This document shows, piece by piece, positions 24,104 to 31,951 of a stretch of 32,615 nucleotides of DNA. The notes under the pieces were generated by a model that was given only the letters and a program-made list of their open reading frames with translations, made no database searches and had not been told where the DNA came from. The stretch's first letter is position 1; the number at the start of each line of letters is the position of its first letter. Source of the DNA: Anaerolineae bacterium (GTDB lineage: Bacteria; Chloroflexota; Anaerolineae; Aggregatilineales; Aggregatilineaceae); assembly GCA_020848665.1 (NCBI GenBank), contig JADLHR010000385.1:1-32615 (forward strand). Reading direction: 5' to 3'. A program made the position numbers and the translations under genes.

Positions 24104-25904
24104 CAGCGGTCCGGCCAGCAGTGGCGGCAATCCGGGGCCGGCAGTCGACACGCCACAGAATTCGTTCGCATACCCGATCTATTCCGGCGTCTCCGACAGC
24201 GGCCGGCCGGTCTATCCCGGGAACCCGGGCGATATCGTCAAGAACTTGACACAGCAGCTGCTTGGCCCGCCCGGCGGCCAGTACGTGCTTGACAGCTGGC
24301 AGTGGTTCGGCGATCAGTGGGTCGAGCGCTACGTGCCGATCGGCGAGCCCGCGACCACCACGGGCGATGTGACCGTCATCGACTCGACGGGCGCAAACCG
24401 CGGCGCCGTGCAGACGATCAAGGTCCTCGGCAACTTCACCGTCGTGAACGGCGTGCTGACGCTGGATCTGACGCAGGCGGCCTCCGGCACCGGCGGCACT
24501 GGCACCGGCACCGACACCGGCGACAACACGCAGAACCCGCCCGGCACGATCGCGACGCCGGCATTCGATGCGCAGACGCTGAGCGCCGTGCTCGCGGCAA
24601 TCGCCTCCGGTGCCGCAGGCTCCAAGCGCCTGGCGGGCTGGACGCAGTTCTCGTCGATCCTGGGCGGCTCCTGGAACGTGGTGCTGCGCCAGGACGGCAC
24701 CGTGCGTTATCGCGCGAAGTACACCGCCGCGATTACGCCGGGCGCGACGCTCACCGCCCCCCAGGTGCCAAACACCGTCACGACGAACAGCACCGCCGAC
24801 TTCAATGTCGGCACCTGGACGCTCGCCATTGAGAAGGACGGCGACGCGAGCCGGTTCCTGTTGGCGACCGCCGGCGCCACCGGCGGCGGCAAGCAGGTCA
24901 CGTTCGCCGCCAACCTCGACAACAGCAAGAGCGTCGATCTGAGCCAGACGGTGTTCACCTTCCCCGAGGCGCTGGACATCACCGCGTCCGCGACGCGGCT
25001 GTCGGTCAGCGACCCGCGGGTGCTGTCGATGATCGATCCGTCGCAGCCGTGGAACTCGTCGATCGCGGGCACGAAGTACGATCACCGGATCCAGGCGGAT
25101 CGGCAGTACACGGCTTCAGCCCAACTGACGACGGCCGGCACGACCTGGGGCAACATCACCACCGTTCGAACCCCCAGCTCGATCACGTGGAACGGGTTCG
25201 ACATCCTGCGGCGCAATGCCGTGGACCCAGGCGGCCAGCCGGGCGCCAGCTTCTACATGGCGCTGCACCCGCCGGTCGCCTGGGATGCCGATCCCACCAC
25301 GGCGCGCGCGATCCTGAGCTGCTTCGGCGAGACGGTGGACTACGACACGCCGTTCCGGTGGGCGTTCTCGGTCGAGCCGCGCGCCAGCTCGATCGGCCCG
25401 AACATCGCGTTCAACATCGCGAACTGCCACTACGGCGGCGATGCGCCCGGGAATCAGCAGCCGTTCGACATCCTGATCGGTGGCAACGGCAAGCTGCTGC
25501 TGTCGGTGACCTGGGCCGCCGACAACGTGCCGGCGAAGGGCGGCCAGCAGCAGCGCTGGGACGTGCCGCTGCTCGACTACTTCCTGCAGGTCGGGCACCG
25601 GTACTACTTCGAGATCCGCTGCCGGATCAAGAACGACGGCACCGGCTATCTGCAGATCCGGATTCGCGATGGCCTGGCCGGCACGGTCACGCTGTGGGTC
25701 AACCACGTCGGACCGCTCGGCTGGCCCGGTGGTACGAGGAAGTTCGGGCCGAAGTGGGGCCCGTACGACTACAGCGATCCTCACGTGCTGTTCTGCGAGA
25801 TCGACAGCGACGGCAGCGTCGTGGTGCTCGACCGCGAGCAGCCCGGCTACCCCTCCCTCACCACCGCGATCTTGATGGACACGGTCGCCTACTACGGAAC
25901 CTGA
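24090..25904 (+). CDS. Putative tail spike with lectin/lyase-like C-terminal domain
   Basis: A 604-residue protein. The ATG at 24090 is used because earlier residues in this frame are shadow of the preceding gene. The N-terminus is Ser/Gly/Pro-rich, then SWQWFGDQWVERYVPIG and a Gly/Thr linker (~145-165). Residues ~190-330 are beta-rich. Residues ~340-604 resemble a concanavalin-like jelly roll as in polysaccharide lyases or lectins: YDHRIQADRQYTA, VGHRYYFEIRCRIKNDGTGY, LQIRIRDG. No catalytic set can be named. The likely role is binding or cutting of surface polysaccharide. Confidence 0.55.
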   Translation: MSSANSGPASSGGNPGPAVDTPQNSFAYPIYSGVSDSGRPVYPGNPGDIVKNLTQQLLGPPGGQYVLDSWQWFGDQWVERYVPIGEPATTTGDVTVIDSTGANRGAVQTIKVLGNFTVVNGVLTLDLTQAASGTGGTGTGTDTGDNTQNPPGTIATPAFDAQTLSAVLAAIASGAAGSKRLAGWTQFSSILGGSWNVVLRQDGTVRYRAKYTAAITPGATLTAPQVPNTVTTNSTADFNVGTWTLAIEKDGDASRFLLATAGATGGGKQVTFAANLDNSKSVDLSQTVFTFPEALDITASATRLSVSDPRVLSMIDPSQPWNSSIAGTKYDHRIQADRQYTASAQLTTAGTTWGNITTVRTPSSITWNGFDILRRNAVDPGGQPGASFYMALHPPVAWDADPTTARAILSCFGETVDYDTPFRWAFSVEPRASSIGPNIAFNIANCHYGGDAPGNQQPFDILIGGNGKLLLSVTWAADNVPAKGGQQQRWDVPLLDYFLQVGHRYYFEIRCRIKNDGTGYLQIRIRDGLAGTVTLWVNHVGPLGWPGGTRKFGPKWGPYDYSDPHVLFCEIDSDGSVVVLDREQPGYPSLTTAILMDTVAYYGT

Positions 25905-25907
25905 GCC

Positions 25908-26621
25908 ATGGCAGCAGTCTTCAAGGGCGGGATGGCCAACAACCAGGCCACCGGTGCGACCACCAACCTGATCGGCTCGACTGACAACTGGGGCGGCGCA
26001 CCGGTCGACTCGGGCGACACGCTCATCATCTTCGGCTGCTACGGCGGCTCGGTCGCGGCGGCCGCCGACTGGCTGGACAACATGATCGGCAGCTACGGGT
26101 CGAACCCGAACTGCGGCATCCTGGCGCTGGTGAGCCATCCGAACGGCCAGTTTCACCTGGGCGCGGCGTACGCGGCGATCCAAGGCGCGACCGCCGAGCG
26201 GGTCGTGGCGATGGAGCTGAACACGCTGCGCGGCCTGCGATCGGTCGCGGTGCACCGCTACAGCGGCCTGCGAATCACGAGCGACCCATTCATCGCCGCG
26301 GCCAACGGCAACTCCCTCGCCAATACGGCGATTGCTGCCGGCAACGTCGATCCCGGTGGGTCCGGGCTGGTGCTGGCGGCGTTCGCCTCGGATCAGAGCG
26401 GCATCACGTTCGCGAGCGGCGGCAACACGCAGCGCCTGGTGGCCGACCAGCTCACGACATTCGAGCGCATCACCACCGGCGCCGGCAACGTCGCGATGTC
26501 GGGTACCGGCAGCGTGGCCACGGGCCCGAAACTCGCGCTCGCGCTCGCGTTTCGCGACACCGTGACCGGCGGTGGCGCCCAGATCATCGCCACCGGGGGC
26601 GGGCAGGTCCTGGGGATCTGA
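25908..26621 (+). CDS. Hypothetical beta-rich structural protein (237 aa)
   Basis: The ATG at 25908 follows the previous stop by three bases. It is a Gly/Ala/Asn-rich beta protein with DTLIIFGCYGGSVAAAADW, LVLAAFASDQSGITFASGG and LALALAFRDTVTGG strands. This is a pattern seen in phage jelly-roll-like minor structural proteins encoded next to tail spikes. Probably the last virion gene before lysis. Family not certain. Confidence 0.55.
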   Translation: MAAVFKGGMANNQATGATTNLIGSTDNWGGAPVDSGDTLIIFGCYGGSVAAAADWLDNMIGSYGSNPNCGILALVSHPNGQFHLGAAYAAIQGATAERVVAMELNTLRGLRSVAVHRYSGLRITSDPFIAAANGNSLANTAIAAGNVDPGGSGLVLAAFASDQSGITFASGGNTQRLVADQLTTFERITTGAGNVAMSGTGSVATGPKLALALAFRDTVTGGGAQIIATGGGQVLGI

Positions 26622-26890
26622 TGCAGATCGAGACCACGCTGTTGATGGGCGCGCTCAACGTGCTGTTCGCGATTGGGTTCGCCGTCGGCGGCTGGTGGGC
26701 GAAAACGTTGTGGGATGCCGTGCAGGCGCTGCGGCGAGATCTGACCATGCTGCAGGTCAAGTTGGCTGAGGACTACACGCCGAACGAGCGCTTCGAAGCC
26801 GTTGTACGCCGCATGGAAGAGGTGTCCGATGACCTGGGCCAGAAGGTCGACCGGGTGATCGACATCCTGATCGGACGAAAGCCCTCATGA
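26621..26890 (+). CDS. Small membrane-anchored coiled-coil protein, putative lysis accessory (89 aa)
   Basis: One N-terminal membrane helix (LMGALNVLFAIGFAVGGWW, about 8-26) is followed by a charged helix (ALRRDLTMLQVKLAEDY, then MEEVSDDLGQKVDRVIDIL). This layout is seen in small phage holin-like and spanin-like proteins next to endolysins. Its start overlaps the previous stop by one base, and the endolysin ATG overlaps its own stop (ATGA). Which lysis role it has is not shown. Confidence 0.55.
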   Translation: MQIETTLLMGALNVLFAIGFAVGGWWAKTLWDAVQALRRDLTMLQVKLAEDYTPNERFEAVVRRMEEVSDDLGQKVDRVIDILIGRKPS

Positions 26891-28008
26891 CCCGCGACGA
26901 TCTCGTCCGCGCGCTCGCTGCGCCGGCCATCCGCGCGTTCCTGCAGGCGTTACGGCTGGGCGAGGGGACGAAGGGCGCCAACGGCTACCGGACGCTGTAC
27001 GGCGGCGGCCTCTTCGAGTCGTTCGCCCGGCATCCGCACAAGCCGGTGAAGGCCGCCGGCATCACCAGCACTGCGGCGGGCGCGTACCAGTTCCTGGCTC
27101 GCACCTGGGACGAGGTCGCCGTGCAGTACGGCCTCGAGGACTTCTCGCCGCACAGCCAGGACCTGGGCGCGGTAGCGCTGCTCTACCGTCGCGGCGCGGT
27201 TGACGCCATCCTGTCCGGCCGCATCGAGGCCGCCGTGGCGCTGTGCGTCAAGGAGTGGGCCAGCCTGCCCGGCTCGCCTTACGGCCAGCCGATGGTCACC
27301 ATGCCGCAATTCCTCGCCGAATACCGCTCGGCGCTGGCCGCGCTGAGTCCCGCGCCTGGGCCTGCTGAGCAGGAGCCGTCGCCCATCGTCGAATCGAAGC
27401 CCTCCCTGGAGACCTCCCCCATGCCCGACAGTCCTACCCCCTCGACCCTCCAGACCGTCGCCACTGTCGCCGGCGCCGCCACCGGCAATCCCTGGATCGC
27501 CCCGGCGCTCGGCATCCTGTCCGGCCTGTGGCCGGAGCTGAAGGCGCTGTTCGCCGGCCCGGGAGCGTCCGAAGTCGCCCAGCGCAACGCCCGAGCCGCC
27601 GAGGCGGTCATGGGCGCCGTCATGCAAGCCACCGGCACCGAGAGCCCGCCGGACGCCGTCAAGGCGGTCCAGGCCGATCCGGTGATGGCCCAGCAGGCCC
27701 GTGCGGCGGCCGCTGACGCGCTGGATGCCTTCGGCCTGGTCGAGACCGGCGGCGGCGTCGTAGCGGCGCGCCAGTGGGCCGCCACGCCCTCCACGCCCGA
27801 GTTCTGGCGCACCGGGGCATTCTGGCTGTCGGCGGTCCTGCTGCTGCTGATCGCTGCCGGCTTCTATGCCGTGCTGCGCGACGGTTCGCCGTTCGGCAGC
27901 GACACGCGGGCCACCGTCATCGGCGCGCTGATCGCCTGCCTGAACATCGTCTGCACGTTCTGGTTCGGGCTGTCGTTCAGCCGGTCGACGAAACCGCCGG
28001 CGCAGTAA
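26887..28008 (+). CDS. Endolysin (lambda R-type transglycosylase) fused to a holin-like C-terminal domain
   Basis: A 373-residue protein. Residues ~15-150 match the lambda R / GH104 lytic transglycosylase: RLGEGTKGANGYRTLYGGG with the catalytic Glu at 26, then TAAGAYQFLARTWDEVA, FSPHSQDLGAVALL and CVKEWASLPGSPYGQ. This domain cuts peptidoglycan glycan chains. After a Pro/Ser linker (~153-185) comes a holin-like region: a hydrophobic stretch (~188-215), a helical DAVKAVQADP segment, and two clear membrane helices (311-330 and 342-363). Lambda R is 158 residues, so the extra ~200 are unusual. ATG 27421 (Met179) has a TGGAG at 27407-27411 and could start the C-terminal part alone. No signal peptide is seen. 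Confidence 0.83.
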   Translation: MTRDDLVRALAAPAIRAFLQALRLGEGTKGANGYRTLYGGGLFESFARHPHKPVKAAGITSTAAGAYQFLARTWDEVAVQYGLEDFSPHSQDLGAVALLYRRGAVDAILSGRIEAAVALCVKEWASLPGSPYGQPMVTMPQFLAEYRSALAALSPAPGPAEQEPSPIVESKPSLETSPMPDSPTPSTLQTVATVAGAATGNPWIAPALGILSGLWPELKALFAGPGASEVAQRNARAAEAVMGAVMQATGTESPPDAVKAVQADPVMAQQARAAAADALDAFGLVETGGGVVAARQWAATPSTPEFWRTGAFWLSAVLLLLIAAGFYAVLRDGSPFGSDTRATVIGALIACLNIVCTFWFGLSFSRSTKPPAQ

Positions 28009-28031
28009 CAGGCCCTTCGCGGGATATCTAG

Positions 28032-29594
28032 CTAGGCGGCGCGCCGACGCCGGGGGCCGAGATCGAATACTTGGCCGGTCCAGCGCACAGGGGTTTGTTC
28101 GGACACCTTACGGGACGCCACCTTATCCCCCGTTCGCACGGCGTAATGCAGCCTACAGGCGAGCGTCGCGGGATCCAATTCCACCCGCTCCAGCACCTCT
28201 GTCAGCGCCATCCGCACGTCCGGGGCATGCTGCGCCGCCCGGTCGCGGATGTCGGCGAACAGCGCGTCGAGCGCCAGGCGAACATCTGCCGGCGTCACGA
28301 CAGCGGCGTGCTGCTGCTGGTGCAGCCGCGCGTGCATCGCGGCCAGCTCGTCGACCAGCGCCGCGCGCGACGCTTCGAGGTTCGCCACCTGACGCAGCAC
28401 TGGCGCTGGATCGTCGATCTGGGCGGCCAGGTCGACCGTTCGCCCTATCCGCTGCGTCAGACCGGCAATGCGCCGCTCCAGCGCCGCGACCGAGCGGCCG
28501 TCCACCCGGCCCCCTTGATCGGCCTGCAGGGCCTGCATCACGTGTCCAACCGCCTCATCTGAGGATAGGTCGGCCTGCAGCTTGGCGAGCACGGCTGCCT
28601 CCAGCCGCTGCACGGCGATCTTGCGTCCCTTGCCCAGCCGATAGGCGCCGCAGCCGTCCGAGTGCCAGACCCGGCCGTCCGGCGCCAGCACCAGCCCGGA
28701 CAGCAGCAGCGGCGTCGCCCGGTTGCGCCGGCCGGCCGCGCCGGCTTCCATCTGCGCGAGGATCGCCTCGGCCTGCTCGTCGGTGATCAGCGCCGGGTGC
28801 GTGTCACGCTGCACCAGCCAATCGGCGCGCGGCCGCCGCTTCTCCCCCTCGGCCGTCGATCCGCCCTCCCGCTCGGCATGCATGTTCCAGACGGTGTGGC
28901 CGGCGTAGGTCAGTGCCTGCCAGTCCATGGCATGGGTGCTGGTGGCGGGCCATGGCGATCGCAGGCGCGCAATCACGGTGCCGCGCGGGATGCCTTCGGC
29001 CCGCAGCCGCAGGTAAGCGCACACCTGCGGCGCCGTGTCCTCGTCAATCACCAGCCGCGACTTGCGCACCGGCTCGCCGCCTCGGATCGCGCCGGTGGCG
29101 ACGTGCTCGAGGCGGTAGCCGCGCGGCGCCCGGCCGCCGGCTCGCCAGCCCTGACGGACGTTCTCCGCCATGCCGGCCAGCCCCTTCGCCTTGCTGATCA
29201 GCGAGTGGTATTCGTCGAACGCCTGGAAAACCGACCGCACGATCATCTCGGTCGCCGGATCGGTGTCAGGCAGGTTGCGATAGACGATCCGTACCTTTCG
29301 CGCCGCGCAGTCGCGCTCGAATACCATGGCGAGCAGCCGCCGGCGGGCGATCCGTGAGGTGTCCAGCACCAGGATCCAGTCGAACGCCCGGTCGGGCGAT
29401 TTCAGATCGGCCAGTAGCCGCTGGAAGGCCGGGCGATCCGCATCCTTGCCGGATTCGACGGCATCGGCGTATTCGTCGAGGATGGCCAGGTTGCGGGCGG
29501 CCGCCAGGTCGTGCAGGGCGCGCCGCTGTGCGTCGATCGACACATCACTGATGTCCTTGCTCGATCGCATGTACGCGACGGCGGTGTTCCTCAT
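28032..29594 (-). CDS. int: Large serine recombinase (putative phage integrase)
   Basis: A 520-residue protein. The resolvase/invertase catalytic domain (1-150) has YMRSS at 8-12 with S12 as the nucleophile, SIDAQRRAL, and LDTSRIARRR (77-86). A recombinase domain with GWRAGGRAPRGYRLE follows. The zinc-ribbon region of large serine recombinases is usually Cys-rich; here (around LLSGLVLAPDGRVWHSDGCG) only one Cys remains. A coiled coil (~365-435) and a basic C-terminus RRRRAA complete it. It converges on the endolysin gene with only 23 nt between. Its start overlaps the preceding minus-strand gene by 50 nt. The attP site was not located. Confidence 0.87.
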   Translation of the reverse strand: MRNTAVAYMRSSKDISDVSIDAQRRALHDLAAARNLAILDEYADAVESGKDADRPAFQRLLADLKSPDRAFDWILVLDTSRIARRRLLAMVFERDCAARKVRIVYRNLPDTDPATEMIVRSVFQAFDEYHSLISKAKGLAGMAENVRQGWRAGGRAPRGYRLEHVATGAIRGGEPVRKSRLVIDEDTAPQVCAYLRLRAEGIPRGTVIARLRSPWPATSTHAMDWQALTYAGHTVWNMHAEREGGSTAEGEKRRPRADWLVQRDTHPALITDEQAEAILAQMEAGAAGRRNRATPLLLSGLVLAPDGRVWHSDGCGAYRLGKGRKIAVQRLEAAVLAKLQADLSSDEAVGHVMQALQADQGGRVDGRSVAALERRIAGLTQRIGRTVDLAAQIDDPAPVLRQVANLEASRAALVDELAAMHARLHQQQHAAVVTPADVRLALDALFADIRDRAAQHAPDVRMALTEVLERVELDPATLACRLHYAVRTGDKVASRKVSEQTPVRWTGQVFDLGPRRRRAA

Positions 29595-29763
29595 CCTGGG
29601 CGGCCTTGTCGTTGTCGATCACCAGCACCGGGCCAGCCGGGCGGACCAGATAGCGGGCCAGCAGCCGGGCGATTCCGGATACTGCCATCGGCCGGCCGAC
29701 GGATTCAACCGCCAGCGGGGTCGCGACCGGCTTCGGCGCCTCGTGCGACGGCTGATCGGTCAT
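29545..29763 (-). CDS. Hypothetical small protein upstream of integrase (72 aa)
   Basis: The ATG at 29763 overlaps the stop of the gene upstream of it (ATGA), which supports this start over the longer frame to 29808. The product has a Pro-rich start, then IARLLARYLVRPAGPVLVID, and a His/Arg/Glu-rich end overlapping the integrase start. It lies where a directionality factor might be found, but no such motif is evident. Confidence 0.45.
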   Translation of the reverse strand: MTDQPSHEAPKPVATPLAVESVGRPMAVSGIARLLARYLVRPAGPVLVIDNDKAAQDEEHRRRVHAIEQGHQ

Positions 29764-29966
29764 CGTTGCCCATGCCTCGACGGATACCAGCCGCGCTGCG
29801 CCTCGCAATACTCGATCGCACGCGTACCATCGGCCAGCCGGAACGTGTGTCGGTCGACGGCCCGCACCAGCACCAGCACAGCATCGCGCACCTGCGGCAG
29901 CTGCTCGGCCGGCACGTCGCGCAGCACAGTTTTCCAGGCACCGCTGTTGTTGACGTCGAGGTTCAT
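29760..29966 (-). CDS. Hypothetical small protein (68 aa)
   Basis: Starts at ATG 29966 inside an ATGA overlap with the preceding minus-strand gene and ends in another with the next one. The sequence reads like a real small alpha/beta protein (VRDAVLVLVRAVDRHTFRLA, then EYCEAQRGWYPS). The family is not recognised. The coupled overlaps on both sides support it. Confidence 0.55.
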   Translation of the reverse strand: MNLDVNNSGAWKTVLRDVPAEQLPQVRDAVLVLVRAVDRHTFRLADGTRAIEYCEAQRGWYPSRHGQR

Positions 29967-30253
29967 GCCATGAGCCTCAGCCGCCGGTCAGCGATCGCAG
30001 CCAACGTCGCCCCCCCCGAACTGTCGACGGGCTTCGACTCCTCGTGCCCGAGCGGCATGGCGCCCAGATCCGGCGGTAGCTTCTCCGTCTCGAGCATCTG
30101 GCGCCGAAAGTCGAGCTCCACTTGAGCGGACGCTGTCACCTGCTGCGCCAGCGTCGCGATCGCCTTGGCGTCTGCCGCCTTCATGTTGCCGGCCTTCACC
30201 GCCTCGATCGCATCGAGCAGCATTTCGCGCAGCTCGCCGCTCTTGGTTCCCAT
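29963..30253 (-). CDS. Hypothetical helical phage protein (96 aa)
   Basis: Starts with MGTKSGELREML, preceded by a GGGAAG ribosome-like site. The product is helical (AVKAGNMKAADAKAIATLAQ, then QVELDFRRQMLETEKLPP), with a Gly/Ser stretch and a basic end. Similar short proteins (GT.SG..R.ML....) occur in other phages' early regions; their role is unknown. The frame is continuous with the upstream segment to 30535, so it could also be the C-terminal part of a longer 190-residue protein. Confidence 0.5.
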   Translation of the reverse strand: MGTKSGELREMLLDAIEAVKAGNMKAADAKAIATLAQQVTASAQVELDFRRQMLETEKLPPDLGAMPLGHEESKPVDSSGGATLAAIADRRLRLMA

Positions 30254-30535
30254 GGTTGGCTTCCCGTCGGAGGGTGTTCGATAGTTGCACCAGCTCGTCG
30301 AGCTCGTGCTGCTGATGCGCGATGGGCCGCAGGCGGTTCCAACACTGCATGCACGTGTCGCCGGGGCCTTCACCGATACGCGCTGGCCACGGTATTCGAA
30401 CTGCACCAGCAGCTCGCCCTTCGCGTAATCGAGCATGTGGCCGAACGATGCGCAGCCGAATGCGCGCAGCAGCTTCTGCATATCCTGCACGGCGCGCTCG
30501 CCGCTGGTGGCGGATTGGTAGGGCAGCGCGGTCAT
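30254..30535 (-). pseudogene. Possible truncated or frameshifted phage early gene, N-terminal part
   Basis: From ATG 30535 the frame encodes ~59 well-formed residues (ERAVQDMQKLLRAFGCAS, then GELLVQFEYRGQRVSVKA). These resemble a phage protein family that normally continues with a 'KGWAA.YLREN' element. Here the frame turns into Ser/Thr/Cys-rich text and runs, without a stop, into the next gene. The -1 frame over the same bases reads more like protein (CMQCWNRLRPIAHQQHELDE). A natural frameshift, a deletion or a sequencing error could explain this. The start overlaps the upstream stop (TGATG). Confidence 0.4.
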
Positions 30536-30792
30536 CAGTAGTACCCGCCCCGGGTATCTGGATCGGCCTGCCAGCGAGCCTCAGCGGCGGCGTCCTGGGC
30601 GGCGCGTTGCGCCTCGCGCTGCTCGTCGCGGAGGTCCTGGCGATACTGCGCGCACAGACGCTCCAGCCGGTCGATCTCGTTGGCAGCCAGGTCGCCCAGC
30701 AGCGCCACCTCGTCCCAGCGCGCAGACGCGGTTCGCCAGCTCGGCAGCGCGGCGCGCAGGCGCTCGGCGACGGGGTTTGGACGGCCGGTCAT
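30535..30792 (-). CDS. Hypothetical coiled-coil protein (85 aa)
   Basis: The ATG at 30792 overlaps the upstream stop (ATGA). A short basic/Pro start (TGRPNPVAERLRAALPSW), then a long charged helix (RLERLCAQYRQDLRDEQREA) and a C-terminal DTRGGYY. No recognised family. It is part of the coupled minus-strand operon. Confidence 0.5.
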   Translation of the reverse strand: MTGRPNPVAERLRAALPSWRTASARWDEVALLGDLAANEIDRLERLCAQYRQDLRDEQREAQRAAQDAAAEARWQADPDTRGGYY

Positions 30793-31520
30793 TGCAGCGG
30801 CGCCTCGAACGGATCGCGATCGCCCGTGCCATCCAGCGCCGCCGGGTACGCGCGCGCCGTGCGCTTCTTCTTCGCCGCCGGCTTCTTGCCGCCAGCAGGC
30901 TTCTTGCCGCCGCCCTTGCGGCCGCGCTTCGCCGGCTCGGTGACGGGGATGTCGTCCGGATCCTCGCCCGAAAAATCGTCGTCGCCGACCAGGTCGCGCT
31001 GGCGCGCATCCTTCTCCGGCTGCTCGTAGGTCGCAGCCTCCGGCGGCGTGATCGTCACCTCGATCGTGCTGGTGCGCGACTCGTAGAGCGCACCGACCCC
31101 CTCGGCATCCGGATGCGCCTTCATCCGGCAGCGGACCTCGACCGAGCGCTCCATCAGCTCGAACTTGAACCGGTCGAGCGTGCAGTCCGCGAGCACGACG
31201 TGATCGTCGCCCAGGAGATCGTTGGAGAAGATCTCCACGCGGGCGCCGACCATCGTGTTGCCCCAGGAGATCTTCTTGATGTGCGGGAACTTGCGCACCG
31301 GGGCGTTCGCGGGCTCGCCGTTCTCACCGACCCGCTGCGCGCTGATCGTGTCCGGGGCACGGTACAGCGCCTCGCGCAGCTTCGGCTCGAACAGATCGAG
31401 GACCTCGGGCCCGAAGGTCATCGAGATCTGGATGCCCAGCCCGACGTCCTTTTCGCCCTTGTTGTCGATGAAGTCCTTCAGGCCCTCGATGTGGGCGGGG
31501 TGCTGGTGGGTCTGGAACAT
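30789..31520 (-). CDS. Conserved-type phage early protein with basic C-terminal tail (243 aa)
   Basis: The ATG at 31520 has a GAGG ribosome site; the longer frame to 31955 reads as shadow. Residues 1-165 form an alpha/beta domain (LGIQISMTFGPEVLDLFEPK, HIKKISWGNTM, ARVEIFSNDLLGDDHVVL, VEVRCRMKAHPDAEGVGAL). Then comes an acidic stretch (DDDFSGEDPDD, 180-190) and a Lys/Arg/Ala/Gly tail (RGRKGGGKKPAGGKKPAAKK) that could bind nucleic acid. It lies next to the sponge-like gene below, with two bases between them. The family's function is not known to me. Confidence 0.55.
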   Translation of the reverse strand: MFQTHQHPAHIEGLKDFIDNKGEKDVGLGIQISMTFGPEVLDLFEPKLREALYRAPDTISAQRVGENGEPANAPVRKFPHIKKISWGNTMVGARVEIFSNDLLGDDHVVLADCTLDRFKFELMERSVEVRCRMKAHPDAEGVGALYESRTSTIEVTITPPEAATYEQPEKDARQRDLVGDDDFSGEDPDDIPVTEPAKRGRKGGGKKPAGGKKPAAKKKRTARAYPAALDGTGDRDPFEAPLQ

Positions 31521-31522
31521 GG

Positions 31523-31927
31523 TCAGACCTCGTGCGTGCCTTCGACCTGGCGCGCCATCCGCGCCCGCGTGCGGTGGTGCAGCCAGTGCTGCGCCTCCTC
31601 CAGCTTCGTGAGCGCGAGCGCATTCTCGCGGCAGGCGAACGGCCCTTTCTGAAACGCCTGCAGGCGGTCGATCACGATCGCGATCAGCGCTTCGTGCGTG
31701 ACGCCGTTGACGCCGGCCTCGGCGATCGGACCGTTCTGGAACAGAATCCTCGCGTGCTGGGCTGGCTCCCCATGCCGAGCGACGAACGGGCAGGACGGAT
31801 TCGTTTCCGTGTCCAATCCTCGAATCATGTAAAGGTGATTCGCGCCGCCCGAGCCGGGCTCGTCTTCGACCATGATGGTCAGCTTGTCGTTGGCCGGGTT
31901 GACCCGGTGGCTGGTGATCTCGCGCAT
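31523..31927 (-). CDS. Candidate Acb2/Tad1-like anti-defence (cyclic-nucleotide sponge) protein
   Basis: A 134-residue protein. The ATG at 31927 is chosen for its GAGGA ribosome site; an upstream ATG at 31951 has none. The N-terminal ~65 residues are beta-rich (HRVNPANDKLTIMVEDE, HLYMIRGLDT, ILFQNGPI). The C-terminal ~60 residues form a two-helix hairpin with GVNGVTHEALIAIVIDRLQ and CRENALALTKLEEAQHWL, ending ARQVEGTHEV. This hairpin pattern recalls the Acb2/Tad1 family, phage proteins that sequester cyclic signalling nucleotides made by CBASS or Thoeris immunity. The match is from memory of the pattern, without alignment. It heads the coupled operon that ends in the integrase. Confidence 0.5.
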   Translation of the reverse strand: MREITSHRVNPANDKLTIMVEDEPGSGGANHLYMIRGLDTETNPSCPFVARHGEPAQHARILFQNGPIAEAGVNGVTHEALIAIVIDRLQAFQKGPFACRENALALTKLEEAQHWLHHRTRARMARQVEGTHEV

Positions 31928-31951
31928 GTGGTCCTCGGTGGTGGTGGTCAT

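Noticed and set aside
20439..26621. Possible diversity-generating retroelement acting on fibre genes, as in the podovirus BPP-1
   Set aside because: No reverse transcriptase gene and no template/variable repeat pair was seen in the window.
28009..28031. Terminator or attP core between the convergent endolysin and integrase genes
   Set aside because: Only a weak CCC/GGG stem and short palindromes are present in 23 bp; there is nothing firm enough to call.
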